Positions 15,612 through 23,915 of a DNA stretch of 64,000 nt are shown piece by piece. Location of the stretch: contig NZ_JABZEE010000038.1 of assembly GCF_013387495.1 (NCBI RefSeq), forward strand, positions 1 to 64,000, read 5' to 3'. Below the pieces are notes generated by a model that was not told the DNA's origin, did no database searches, and was given only the letters and a program-made list of their open reading frames with translations. How positions within the stretch are numbered: the stretch's first letter is position 1; each line of letters opens with the position of its first letter. Position numbers and translations under genes: made by a program. This DNA comes from Streptomyces sp. PKU-EA00015 (GTDB lineage: Bacteria; Actinomycetota; Actinomycetes; Streptomycetales; Streptomycetaceae).

Positions 15612-16279
15612 TGCGGGTGGCTATTGCGGGCGCCGGCGCGGTGGGGCGTTCCATCGCGGGCGAGTTGCTGGAGAACGGGCACGAGGTCCTCCTGGTCGAC
15701 AAGGCCCCGACCGCCATCTCGGTGGAGCGGGTGCCGCAGGCAGAGTGGCTGCTGGCCGACGCGTGCGAGATCACGTCGCTGGACGAGGCGGCGCTGCAGC
15801 GCTGCAACGTGGTGATCGCGGCGACGGGCGACGACAAGGTGAACCTGGTCGTGTCGCTGCTCGCGAAGACGGAGTACGGGGTGCCGCGGGTCGTCGCGCG
15901 GGTGAACAACCCCAAGAACGAGTGGCTCTTCAACGAGTCCTGGGGCGTGGACGTGGCCGTGTCCACCCCGCGTCTGATGTCGGCGCTGGTGGAGGAGGCG
16001 GTGAGCGTGGGCGACCTGGTGCGTCTGCTGCGCTTCAGCCACGGCGACGCGAACCTGGTCGAGCTGACGCTGCCGCCGGAGTCGGCGCTGGCGGGTACGC
16101 AGGTGGGCGACGTGGCATGGCCGGAGGACACCTCCCTGGTCACGATCATCCGCGGCCCCCGGGTCCTGACCCCGAGCACGGAGGAGACGCTGGAGGCGGG
16201 CGACGAACTGCTGTTCGTGGCGGCCCAGGCGCGCGAGGAGCAACTGGAGGACCTGCTCTCCGTCCGCCGCGAGTCCTGA
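15611..16279 (+). CDS. TrkA family potassium uptake regulator (RCK), second copy
   Basis: 222 residues from ATG 15611, sharing one base with the previous stop. The RCK_N domain starts MRVAIAGAGAVGRSIA, with VDKAP after beta2 and CNVVIAATGDDKVN in the middle. TrkA_C follows from about 140 (LVELTLPPESALAGTQV). It probably forms a mixed gating ring with its neighbour. The partner membrane subunit is not the usual TrkH/KtrB in this window; the divergent KimA-type importer is the only potassium carrier nearby. The gene ends at a long perfect palindrome. Confidence 0.9.
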   Translation: MRVAIAGAGAVGRSIAGELLENGHEVLLVDKAPTAISVERVPQAEWLLADACEITSLDEAALQRCNVVIAATGDDKVNLVVSLLAKTEYGVPRVVARVNNPKNEWLFNESWGVDVAVSTPRLMSALVEEAVSVGDLVRLLRFSHGDANLVELTLPPESALAGTQVGDVAWPEDTSLVTIIRGPRVLTPSTEETLEAGDELLFVAAQAREEQLEDLLSVRRES

Positions 16280-16296
16280 CGACCCGGCGGCACCCT

Positions 16297-16350
16297 CGCG
16301 CATACGGGACGGCCCGGAACCGATCGGTTCCGGGCCGTCCCGTATGCGCG
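16297..16350. terminator. 54-bp perfect palindrome, bidirectional terminator
   Basis: Two 27-nt arms (16297-16323 and 16324-16350) are exact reverse complements, centred on CGATCG. It lies between the convergent trkA pair and the DUF3159 gene, so it can serve both directions. No U-run is present. Confidence 0.85.
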
Positions 16351-16361
16351 AGCCGTTGAGG

Positions 16362-17120
16362 CTACGCGTCGCCGCCGTGGGTCTGTGCCGCCGCCTTGCG
16401 GGCCTTCTCCGCCCGTTCCTCCGCCTCCATCTCCGCGAAGACGTCGATCGGCGGCGGCGCCTTCGCCAGGAACAGCCAGGTCAGGTACACGGCCAGCAGG
16501 AACGGCGGGATCTTGAGAGTGACCAGGACCCAGCCCAGCTGCGTCGTGTCCGCCCACCAGTACAGCGGGAACAGGATCGCGCACTTGGCGAGCAGGATCA
16601 GGCCCCAGGCCCAGCTGGCCTTCGCGTACGCCTTCTTGCGGCCGGGGTTGCGGGTGCGCCAGGAGAGGTTCTCCTTGAACACCGGGCCGAGAATCAGACC
16701 GATCAGCGGCACGCCCGCCAGTGTCGTGATGATGTACGCCAGCGCGAGCCCGAGCGTGTAGAGCATGCCCGGCAGGTAGAAGTCCTTCGCGTTGCCGGTC
16801 ATCATCGCGAAGACGACACCGAAGGCCACGCCGAAGACGCCGCTGAAGGCGTGCTTCACGGTGTCCTTGCGCACCAGCCGCACGGCCACCAGCACCAGCG
16901 AGACCGCGAGCGCGGCGATCGCCGAGATGTGCAGGTCCTTGTTGATCGTGTAGATCGTGACGAAGAGCAGGCCCGGCAGGACCGTCTCCACCATGCCGCG
17001 CACGCCGCCGAACGCCTCGAACAGCGCCGCCTCGGTGACCGCCTTCGCATCGGCGGGGCCCTGCGCGCTGTCCTTCTGCTGGTCGTTCGTCGTGGGGGTC
17101 GGCTTGTCGACAGACGTCAC
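16362..17120 (-). CDS. DUF3159 family membrane protein
   Basis: 252 residues from GTG 17120, with an AGGAG-type site inside the end of the upstream gene. A hydrophilic N-terminus is followed by about five or six membrane helices (GLLFVTIYTI, ISAIAALAVSLVLVAVRLV, GVFGVAFGVVFAMM, MLYTLGLALAYIITTLAGVPLIG, the W-rich helix near ASWAWGLILL, and a last helix ending YLTWLFLA) and a charged C-terminal tail. The family has no established biochemical role. It sits next to the OB-fold gene and trkA genes in mycobacteria too (Rv2693c), suggesting a link to ion homeostasis. The gene follows the OB-fold gene by 3 bp in one operon. Confidence 0.85.
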   Translation of the reverse strand: MTSVDKPTPTTNDQQKDSAQGPADAKAVTEAALFEAFGGVRGMVETVLPGLLFVTIYTINKDLHISAIAALAVSLVLVAVRLVRKDTVKHAFSGVFGVAFGVVFAMMTGNAKDFYLPGMLYTLGLALAYIITTLAGVPLIGLILGPVFKENLSWRTRNPGRKKAYAKASWAWGLILLAKCAILFPLYWWADTTQLGWVLVTLKIPPFLLAVYLTWLFLAKAPPPIDVFAEMEAEERAEKARKAAAQTHGGDA

Positions 17121-17123
17121 CGG

Positions 17124-17549
17124 CTACTCCTGTCCGAGCGGTCGGAGTTCGTATTTGGGATTGAACAGCACCCGGCGGCCGTGGCTCATCGAGATCCGGC
17201 CGGACGCGATCAGCCTGCGCCCCGGCTCGATGCCCACGATGGACCGGCGGCCGAGCCAGACGACGTCGAGCGGGGCCGTGCCGTCGAAGAGCTCCGCCTC
17301 CAGCGCGGGCACACCGGCCCGCGGACGAAGGGTGACGGTGCGCAAGGTACCAGTGACCCGGACTATCTGGCGGTCACCGCAGTCGCTGATACGGGTGCAC
17401 CCCGACGCCTGGGCGTCCTCCTGGAGCTCCTCCGACTCGAGATCCTGCTGCGAGCTGGAGAGCCGGTCGAGCATGCGGCGGAAGCGGCCGGCGGGTTTCG
17501 ACGCCCTGTTGTCCTTCGCCGCGTTCTCCGGACGGGGTACAGCACTCAT
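17124..17549 (-). CDS. OB-fold nucleic-acid-binding-domain protein
   Basis: 141 residues from ATG 17549. After a basic N-terminal helix (RFRRMLDRLSSS), residues about 60-135 form an OB fold (VRVTGTLRTVTLRP...LEAELFDGTAPLDVVWLGRR...GRRLIASGRI). This matches Rv2694c-like proteins that lie beside DUF3159 genes. The ligand is unknown; RecG-like OB folds bind single-stranded DNA. It is the first gene of a two-gene unit with DUF3159 and follows a terminator after kdpE. Confidence 0.85.
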   Translation of the reverse strand: MSAVPRPENAAKDNRASKPAGRFRRMLDRLSSSQQDLESEELQEDAQASGCTRISDCGDRQIVRVTGTLRTVTLRPRAGVPALEAELFDGTAPLDVVWLGRRSIVGIEPGRRLIASGRISMSHGRRVLFNPKYELRPLGQE

Positions 17550-17561
17550 ACAGAAAGCCTA

Positions 17562-17581
17562 CCGGCCCCCGCAGGGGCCGG
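17562..17581 (-). terminator. Hairpin after kdpE
   Basis: A perfect 8-bp stem CCGGCCCC/GGGGCCGG with CGCA loop fills the 33-bp gap between the kdpE stop and the OB-fold gene start. Confidence 0.7.
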
Positions 17582-17582
17582 A

Positions 17583-18266
17583 TCAACGTTCGAAGCGGTA
17601 CCCCATGCCGGGCTCGGTGACGAAGTGCTTCGGGTGCGAGGGGTCGGCCTCCAGCTTGCGGCGCAGCTGCGCCATGTAGACCCGGAGGTAGTTGGTCTCC
17701 GTCCCGTACGAAGGGCCCCATACCTCCTGGAGCAGCTGCTTCTGGCTGACCAGGCGGCCGGTGTTGCGGACGAGGACCTCCAGCAGATGCCACTCGGTGG
17801 GCGTGAGACGTACGTCGCGTCCGTCGCGGTTCACCTTCTTCGCCGCGAGGTCGACGGCGAAGGTCGCGGTCTCGACGGTGACCACCTCCTCGCCGCTGCC
17901 GACGGGCTCGGCCCTGCGGACGGCGGCACGCAGCCGGGCCAGTAGTTCGTCCATGCCGAAAGGTTTGGTGACGTAGTCGTCGGCGCCGGCGTCGAGCGCC
18001 TCGACCTTCTCGTCCGAGGAGTGGCGCGCGGAGAGCACCAGGATCGGCACCCTGGTCCAGCCGCGCAGACCCTTGATGACCTCGACGCCGTCCATGTCGG
18101 GAAGGCCGAGGTCGAGAACGACGACGTCGGGGTGACGGGCGGCGGCGATGTCGAGCGCGGTCGCGCCGTCGGGGGCCGAGTCCACCTCGTACTTGCGCGC
18201 CTTCAGGTTGATGACGAGGGCGCGGACGATCTGCGGCTCGTCGTCGACCACGAGCACCCGGGTCAT
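17583..18266 (-). CDS. kdpE: KdpE-type response regulator (OmpR family)
   Basis: 227 residues from ATG 18266. The receiver has D8-D9, phospho-acceptor D52 (VVVLDLGLPD), S79 and K101. The OmpR winged helix has LTPTEWHLLEVL, the KQLLQEVWGPSYGTETNYLRVYMAQLRRKLE recognition region and the terminal GMGYRF. This full set of motifs is diagnostic for KdpE, which normally activates kdpFABC on potassium limitation. Its start overlaps the stop of a 35-codon ORF that links it to kdpD. No kdpFABC genes occur in the window, so its targets may be elsewhere. Confidence 0.92.
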   Translation of the reverse strand: MTRVLVVDDEPQIVRALVINLKARKYEVDSAPDGATALDIAAARHPDVVVLDLGLPDMDGVEVIKGLRGWTRVPILVLSARHSSDEKVEALDAGADDYVTKPFGMDELLARLRAAVRRAEPVGSGEEVVTVETATFAVDLAAKKVNRDGRDVRLTPTEWHLLEVLVRNTGRLVSQKQLLQEVWGPSYGTETNYLRVYMAQLRRKLEADPSHPKHFVTEPGMGYRFER

Positions 18267-18370
18267 ACCGGTCCGCCTTTCTGCTGAGTGGGCTGGGAGG
18301 GCTGGGTCTGCTGCGCGGGCCGAGGGGCCTGGCCGGGCAGGCGGGCGCCGGGCGCGCCGCGCGGCGTCAT
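18263..18370 (-). CDS. 35-residue ORF bridging kdpD and kdpE
   Basis: ATG 18370 overlaps the kdpD stop (ATGA) and its TGA overlaps the kdpE ATG (ATGA), giving an exactly 36-codon frame that fills the gap. The peptide starts MTPRGAPGARLPGQAP and is Pro/Gln/Gly-rich, ending QQKGGPV. The double overlap suggests that ribosomes pass from kdpD through this frame to kdpE, keeping sensor and regulator stoichiometry. It has no recognisable domain and may act only through translation. Confidence 0.6.
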   Translation of the reverse strand: MTPRGAPGARLPGQAPRPAQQTQPSQPTQQKGGPV

Positions 18371-20913
18371 GTCGCCGCCCGCGCGGGCAGTCCGGCGGTG
18401 CCCTTGCTGCCGTGTCCCGGAGCGGCGCACAGGGTGAGCACCATGGTCATGCCGCCGCCGGGGGTGTCCTCGGCGGTGAGCGTGCCGCCCATGGACTCGA
18501 CGAAGCCCCGGGCGACGGCGAGGCCGAGGCCGACGCCGGCGCCGCGCGGGGCGTCGCCGTAGCGCTGGAACGGCTCGAAGATGCGGTCCTTCTCCTCGTC
18601 GGGCACTCCGCTGCCGCGGTCGGCGACCCGCAGTTCGACCCGTTCCCCGAGAGCGCTGGCCGCGACGGTGACGGGGGTGCCGGCGGGGCTGTACTTGACG
18701 GCGTTCTCGACGATGTTGGCCACCGCCCGCTCCAGCAGCCCGCGGTCGACGGCCACCATGGGCAGCGACTCGGGGATGTCGAGGACCACGCTCTCCGGCG
18801 GTACGCCGGCCAGGGCGAGCGGGATCACCTCGTCGAGACTCGTCTCGCGGATCAGCGGGGTGACGGTGCCGGTCTGCAGGCGCGACATGTCGAGCAGGTT
18901 GCCGACCAGGTGGTCGAGCCGGTCCGCGCCGTCCTCGATGCCGGCGAGCAGCTCGGCCTCGTCCTCCTTGGACCAAGCAACGTCGTCGGACCGGAGCGAG
19001 GAGACCGCCGCCTTGATCCCCGCGAGCGGGGTGCGCAGGTCGTGGCTGACGGCGGCGAGCAGTGCGGTGCGGATGCGGTTGCCCTCGGCGAGCGCCCGGG
19101 CCGCCTCCGCCTCTCCCACCAGGCGCCGGCGGTCGACGACGACCGCGGCCTGGGTGGCGAACGCGGCGAGCACCCGGCGGTCCTCGGCGGGCAGTACGCG
19201 GCCGGAGAGGGCCAGCGCCATGTGGTCGCCGACGGGCATGTCCACGTCCGCGTCTTCGGGGCGGGCCGCGGGATCGGGTCCGGCGCTCGCCGTGCACGTC
19301 CACGGCTCGATGCCGCCGGCGCGTTCCAGGAGGGCCACGGACTCCATCGCGAAGGTCTCCCGGACCCGTTCGAGGAGCGCGTCGAGCGCGGTCTCGCCGC
19401 GCAGCACGCTGCCGGCGAGGAAGGAGAGGATCTCCGACTCCGCCCGCAGCCGGGCAGCCTGATGGGTGCGGCGGGCGGCGAGGTCCACGACGGAGGCGAC
19501 CGCCACGGCCACCGCGAAGAAGACCACGATGGCGACGAGGTTGTGCGGCTCGGCGATGTCGAGGGTGTGGGTGGGCTGCGTGAAGTAGTAGTTGAGCAGC
19601 AGTGATCCGACGGCGGCGGAGGCGAGCGCGGGCAGCAGCCCGCCGATCAGTGCCGCCGTGACCGTGAGGAAGAGGAACAGCAGGACGTCGTTGGCGAGGC
19701 CGGGGCCGTTCTCCATGCCCGTCAGCACCAAGGCGAGCAGCACGGGCGCGACGACGCCGGCGGCCCAGCCCGCCGCGATCCGGGAGCGGCCGAGCCGGGC
19801 GCCGCGGGCCCCGGGCAGGCCGCGCCCCTTGCCGGCCTCGTCGTGGGTGACGATGTGGACGTCGAGGTCGGGCCAGGAGTCGCGGGCCACAGTAGCCCCG
19901 ACGCCGGGGCCGAAGAGGTACTGCCAGGACTTGCGGCGGCTGGAGCCGAGGACGATCTGGGTGGCGTTGACCCCGCGCGCGAACTCCAGCAGCGCGGACG
20001 GCACGTCGTCGCCGATCACGTGGTGGAAGGAGCCGCCGAGGTCCTCGACCAGCGTGCGCTGGACGGCGAGTTCCTTGGGGGACGCGGAGGTCAGCCCGTC
20101 GCTGCGGGCGATGTAGACGGCGAGGATCTCGCTGCCCGAGCCCTTGGCCGCCATCCGGGACGCGCGCCGGATCAGGGTGCGGCCCTCGGGTCCGCCGGTG
20201 AGACCGACGACGATGCGTTCGCGTGCCTGCCAGGTGGAGCGGATGTTGTGCTCGCCCCGGTACTGCTGGAGGTATTCGTCGACCCGGTCGGCGAGCCAGA
20301 GCAGGGCCAGCTCGCGCAGTGCGGTGAGGTTGCCGGGGCGAAAGTAGTTGGACAGGGCGGCGTCCACCCGGTCCGGCTTGTAGATGTTGCCGTGCGCCAT
20401 CCTGCGGCGCAGCGCCTGAGGTGCCATGTCGACGAGTTCGATCTGTTCGGCTCTGCGGACCACCTCGTCGGGGACCGTCTCCCGCTGCGGTACACCGGTG
20501 ATCGAGTCGACGACATCCCCGAGGGATTCGAGGTGCTGGATGTTGACGGTCGATATGACGTCTATGCCGGCGGCGAGCAGCTCCTCGACGTCCTGCCAGC
20601 GCTTGGCGTTGCGGGAGCCCGGCACGTTGGTGTGGGCGAGTTCGTCGACGAGGGCGACAGCGGGGCGGCGCTCCAGCACGGCGTCGACGTCCATCTCGGC
20701 GAAGACGGCGCCGCGGTGGGTGATCTCGCGGCGCCGCACCTGCTCCAGTCCGTGGAGCAGCGCCTCGGTGCGCGGCCGGTCGTAGGGCTCCACGAACGCG
20801 ACGACGCAGTCCGTGCCGCGTTCCACGCGGCGGTGCGCCTCGGAGAGCATCGCGTACGTCTTGCCGACTCCGGGCGCCGCACCCAGGTAGATCCGAAGCT
20901 TGCCGCGTCCCAT
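18367..20913 (-). CDS. kdpD: KdpD-type sensor histidine kinase
   Basis: 848 residues from ATG 20913; an in-frame ATG at 20940 would add nine residues, but MGRGKLRIYLG is the usual family start. Domains in order: KdpD N-terminal ATP-binding domain with Walker A GAAPGVGKT (11-19), a universal-stress-like domain (about 240-360), four membrane helices (about 385-480), a GAF-like region, HisKA with SHDLRTPLAGIK, and HATPase with N box VENAVKYS and G boxes DRGSGVPDE and GVGLGLA. KdpD senses potassium and turgor, and in some bacteria c-di-AMP through the stress-like domain. It lies upstream of the linker ORF and kdpE on the same strand. Confidence 0.92.
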   Translation of the reverse strand: MGRGKLRIYLGAAPGVGKTYAMLSEAHRRVERGTDCVVAFVEPYDRPRTEALLHGLEQVRRREITHRGAVFAEMDVDAVLERRPAVALVDELAHTNVPGSRNAKRWQDVEELLAAGIDVISTVNIQHLESLGDVVDSITGVPQRETVPDEVVRRAEQIELVDMAPQALRRRMAHGNIYKPDRVDAALSNYFRPGNLTALRELALLWLADRVDEYLQQYRGEHNIRSTWQARERIVVGLTGGPEGRTLIRRASRMAAKGSGSEILAVYIARSDGLTSASPKELAVQRTLVEDLGGSFHHVIGDDVPSALLEFARGVNATQIVLGSSRRKSWQYLFGPGVGATVARDSWPDLDVHIVTHDEAGKGRGLPGARGARLGRSRIAAGWAAGVVAPVLLALVLTGMENGPGLANDVLLFLFLTVTAALIGGLLPALASAAVGSLLLNYYFTQPTHTLDIAEPHNLVAIVVFFAVAVAVASVVDLAARRTHQAARLRAESEILSFLAGSVLRGETALDALLERVRETFAMESVALLERAGGIEPWTCTASAGPDPAARPEDADVDMPVGDHMALALSGRVLPAEDRRVLAAFATQAAVVVDRRRLVGEAEAARALAEGNRIRTALLAAVSHDLRTPLAGIKAAVSSLRSDDVAWSKEDEAELLAGIEDGADRLDHLVGNLLDMSRLQTGTVTPLIRETSLDEVIPLALAGVPPESVVLDIPESLPMVAVDRGLLERAVANIVENAVKYSPAGTPVTVAASALGERVELRVADRGSGVPDEEKDRIFEPFQRYGDAPRGAGVGLGLAVARGFVESMGGTLTAEDTPGGGMTMVLTLCAAPGHGSKGTAGLPARAAT

Positions 20914-21076
20914 GGCCCCATTGTCTTCTCTGTGCCGCATCAAGCGGCGGCGTCGGCCGCTGCCCGCGCAGCGTCGACCCTACGTCGAACCGAGGGGGTG
21001 AAAGGGACGCCGGAGGACTCCCCGGAGCGTATTGACGTGATTCTGACGCGCCCCGGCCTGTGCCGGCCGCGGCCCG

Positions 21077-21808
21077 TCAGTGCTCGACGATCTCGCCGTC
21101 GCGCAGTTCCAGCACCCGGTCCGCGAGGTCGAGCAGCTGGGCGTCGTGCGTGGCGACCAGGGCGGTGACCCCCTCGCTGCGCACGACGGCGCGCAGGAGC
21201 TCCATCACCGAGAGCCCGGTCTCGGCGTCCAGCTGGCCCGTCGGTTCGTCGGCGATGAGCAGGGCGGGGCGGTTGGCGAGGGCCCTCGCGATGGCGACGC
21301 GCTGCTGCTGCCCGCCGGAGAGCTCGCCGGGGCGCTGCGCCGCGTGGTCGGCGAGGCCGACGAGGGCGAGCATCAGCTGAACCCGCTCCTCCCGCTCGCG
21401 CGGATCCGCCTTGCGCAGGCGCAGGGGCACGCCCACGTTCTCGGCCGCGCTCAGAATCGGGATCAGGCCGAAGGACTGGAAGATGAAGCCGATCCGGTCC
21501 CGGCGCAGCTCCAGGAGACCGTTCTCACCGAGCCCCGACAGGTCGATGCCGTCGACGGTGATCCGGCCCTCGTCCGGGGAGTCGAGTCCGCCGACGAGGT
21601 TGAGGAGCGTTGTCTTGCCGGAGCCCGAGCGGCCCTTGAGGGCGACGAGTTCGCCGCGGGGGATCTCGAAGGAGACGCCGCGGAGCGCGTGCACGGCCGC
21701 GGCGCCGGTGCCGTACGACCGGCGCAGGTTCTCCACCCGCACCATCGGTGCGCCGGCCCGGTCACCGATGACGGCGGTGCCGCCGTGCGCGCTGCTGCTC
21801 TCGGTCAT
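21077..21808 (-). CDS. ABC transporter ATP-binding protein (MacB/LolD type)
   Basis: 243 residues from ATG 21808, with GGGGGAA about 6 bases upstream. It carries Walker A GRSGSGKTT, Q-loop IFQSFGLIP, signature LSGGQQQRVAIARAL, Walker B LLIADEPTGQLD and the H-loop VATHD. The pattern is of the MacB/LolD/FtsE-like group that normally pairs with an FtsX-like permease. No permease gene is adjacent, so it is an orphan ATPase in this window. It precedes kdpD by 163 bp on the same strand and follows a strong terminator. Confidence 0.88.
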   Translation of the reverse strand: MTESSSAHGGTAVIGDRAGAPMVRVENLRRSYGTGAAAVHALRGVSFEIPRGELVALKGRSGSGKTTLLNLVGGLDSPDEGRITVDGIDLSGLGENGLLELRRDRIGFIFQSFGLIPILSAAENVGVPLRLRKADPREREERVQLMLALVGLADHAAQRPGELSGGQQQRVAIARALANRPALLIADEPTGQLDAETGLSVMELLRAVVRSEGVTALVATHDAQLLDLADRVLELRDGEIVEH

Positions 21809-21888
21809 GCGTTCCCCCGTACGTCCTGATCGTCCGGGCCACAGTATGTGCAGGGGCCATGCGCACGGGCAACGGCCGTGCGCGCAAA

Positions 21889-21936
21889 GGCGCGTGGGCC
21901 GCGGCTCCCTCGGAGGGGAATCGCGGCCCACGCGCC
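21889..21936 (-). terminator. 15-bp perfect stem terminator of the dut operon
   Basis: GGCGCGTGGGCCGCG (21889-21903) pairs perfectly with 21922-21936, just beyond the DUF3710 stop on the minus strand. Confidence 0.75.
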
Positions 21937-21949
21937 CTTGTACGTCGTG

Positions 21950-22723
21950 TCAGCGGACCTCGGTGATCTCGGGTCCGCGCTGGAGCTGGCCCATGCCTCC
22001 GGAGAAGCGGGATCCCTCCTGCTCCTCCTGCTGGACGCCCTCGGGCACCATCTGGGCATCGTCCGGCAGCTTGAGGACGATCGGGTCGCGGGGCGCCATC
22101 GGGCCGTCGCCGCGCACGACGACGGTGTCCCGGAAGATCTGCTCCAGCAGACCGGCGGCCTGCGGCTGCACCGCGGCCTGCCCGGAGATCACGCCGCGCA
22201 GGAACCAGCGGGGGCCGTCGACACCGACGAAGCGGACGAGCTGTACGCCGCCCGTGCCGTCGGGCAGCTGCACGGGCACCTGTGCCCGCAGCTCCCAGCC
22301 GAGCGGACCCTCGACCTCGTCGATGATCCCGCCCTGCTGCGTGATGCCGGAGGCGATCTCCTCGCGGACCTCGCCCCAGATGCCTTCCTTCTTGGGCGCC
22401 GCGAAGGCCTGCAGCTGGATGGCGCTGTCGCGCAGCACGACCGTGGCGGCGACGATCGCGTCGCCGGCGACCTCGACGCGCAGCTCCATGCCCTCCACCC
22501 CGGGCACGAAAAGTCCGCCCAGGTCGACCCTGCCGTCGCCGGGCCTGGAGACCTCGGAGACGTCCCAGGGGCCGTCGGGCCGGGGCGCCGGGGGAAGGTT
22601 CACCCTGCGGGGCGCGCTCTCCTCGGCATCGGTGCCGAGCTCGTCCGACTGGTCGGCGACTCGCTCGGCCTCGCCCGCCGCCGTGTCCCCGGCGGAACCA
22701 CTCTTCTTGCGACGTCCGAACAC
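21950..22723 (-). CDS. DUF3710 domain protein
   Basis: 257 residues from GTG 22723, with GGAAGG about 9 bases upstream. After a basic and acidic N-terminus (VFGRRKKS...), residues about 70-230 are the DUF3710 domain (GLFVPGVEGMELRVEV, QAFAAPKKEGIWGEVR, GVDGPRWFLRGVISG). It has no membrane segment and no known activity. It starts two bases after the dut stop and is the last gene of the PaaI-dut-DUF3710 operon, the same order as Rv2696c/Rv2697c in mycobacteria. Confidence 0.85.
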   Translation of the reverse strand: MFGRRKKSGSAGDTAAGEAERVADQSDELGTDAEESAPRRVNLPPAPRPDGPWDVSEVSRPGDGRVDLGGLFVPGVEGMELRVEVAGDAIVAATVVLRDSAIQLQAFAAPKKEGIWGEVREEIASGITQQGGIIDEVEGPLGWELRAQVPVQLPDGTGGVQLVRFVGVDGPRWFLRGVISGQAAVQPQAAGLLEQIFRDTVVVRGDGPMAPRDPIVLKLPDDAQMVPEGVQQEEQEGSRFSGGMGQLQRGPEITEVR

Positions 22724-22724
22724 G

Positions 22725-23237
22725 TCACTGTCCTTCCCGGTCGGATACGACCGAAGCGTATCGATTCCCACCCGTAGTGCCGTCCACGGCGGCGTGACCG
22801 CCGGTGGACCCGAAGCCCCCCTCGGCCCGCGCCGAGCCGGGAAGCTCCGCCACCTCGTGGAAGCGCACCTTCTCGACCTGCTGGACGACCAGTTGGGCAA
22901 TCCGGTCGAACCTTTCGAACCGCACGCTCTCACGCGGGTCCAGATTGACCACGATCACCTTGATCTCCCCACGGTACCCGGCATCCACCGTCCCCGGGGC
23001 ATTCACGAGGGCCACTCCGCAGCGCGCGGCGAGACCCGAGCGCGGATGCACGAAGGCCGCGTAGCCGTCGGGCAGCGCGATGGACACTCCCGTGGGCAGG
23101 ACGGCGCGTTCGCCGGGCGCCAGCTCTACTGCCTCGCAGGTCACGAGATCGGCGCCGGCGTCGCCGGGGTGTCCGTACGCCGGGAGCGGGACCTCGGGGT
23201 CCACACGGCGGATCAGTACGTCGACGGGTTCACGCAT
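22725..23237 (-). CDS. dut: dUTP diphosphatase (trimeric dUTPase)
   Basis: 170 residues from ATG 23237. It hydrolyses dUTP to dUMP and pyrophosphate, keeping uracil out of DNA and feeding dTMP synthesis. All five motifs are visible: DAGADL (26-31), PRSGLA (65-70), GTVDAGYRGE (82-91) with the catalytic Asp and Tyr, RIAQLVV (112-118), and the C-terminal P-loop-like EGGFGSTGG (139-147). The start overlaps the preceding PaaI-type gene stop (TGATG), so the two are coupled. Confidence 0.95.
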   Translation of the reverse strand: MREPVDVLIRRVDPEVPLPAYGHPGDAGADLVTCEAVELAPGERAVLPTGVSIALPDGYAAFVHPRSGLAARCGVALVNAPGTVDAGYRGEIKVIVVNLDPRESVRFERFDRIAQLVVQQVEKVRFHEVAELPGSARAEGGFGSTGGHAAVDGTTGGNRYASVVSDREGQ

Positions 23238-23857
23238 CAGGGGTTCACCTCGAAGGCGCGGGCGCGCCTGATCTGGTCGGGGTCGGCCATGGCGGCCCGG
23301 ATCTCCTCGGCACGGCCGTTGTCGATGAAGTGGTCGACCTTGACCTCGATGAACAGCGCACCCGCACGGACGGCCACCGGTCCGTCCGGGCCGCCGATCC
23401 GGCCGGTGGCACGCGAGTAGATCTTGCGCCCGGCGACGGCGGTGACCTCGGCGTCGAGGTGCAGCACGGTGCCGACGGGCACGGGGCGCACGAAGTCGGT
23501 CTCCAGCTTGCCGGTCACGGCGATCACGCGCAGCAGCCAGTTCAGCGAGCCCAGCGTCTCGTCCAGCGCGGTGGCGAGGACCCCGCCGTGGGCGAGGCCC
23601 GGCGCGCCCTGGTGTGCGGGCCTGACGGTGAACTCGGCGGTGACGCGTACGCCCTCCTGGGCCCGGGCGGCCAGGTGCAGCCCGTGGGGCTGGGAACCGC
23701 CGCAGCCGAAGCAGTGGTCGTAGTGCGCGCCGAGGAGCTCGCCGGGGGCCGGGGCGTCGGGGTGCCGGACCGGTGCCGTGGCGTCGGCGGGCGGGGTCAG
23801 CGCCGTGGAGCCGGCCGGGGGGCCGGACGTCGCCGCCTGGGGGTTCGCGTTACTCAC
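23237..23857 (-). CDS. PaaI-type hotdog thioesterase
   Basis: 206 residues from GTG 23857, with AAGG about 9 bases upstream. The first 45 residues are low-complexity. The hotdog fold follows, with HCFGCGGSQPHGLHL, a typical opening, then HQGAPGLAHGGVLATALDETLG (the H-G-G-x-hydrophobic-A...DE active-site helix) and IYSRATGRI. It likely hydrolyses acyl-CoA thioesters. It is divergent from the DUF3093 gene by 58 bp and coupled to dut. Confidence 0.85.
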   Translation of the reverse strand: MSNANPQAATSGPPAGSTALTPPADATAPVRHPDAPAPGELLGAHYDHCFGCGGSQPHGLHLAARAQEGVRVTAEFTVRPAHQGAPGLAHGGVLATALDETLGSLNWLLRVIAVTGKLETDFVRPVPVGTVLHLDAEVTAVAGRKIYSRATGRIGGPDGPVAVRAGALFIEVKVDHFIDNGRAEEIRAAMADPDQIRRARAFEVNP

Positions 23858-23915
23858 AGGCGCAGACCTTACCCGCGCGCATACCCGCCGGTCGCGCCGT
23901 GCCAAGCTTGGATTC

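Noticed and set aside
23902..23911. CCAAGCTTGG palindrome as a definite operator
   Set aside because: A single 10-bp palindrome containing a HindIII site is too short to claim; noted only as a possibility under the DUF3093 gene.
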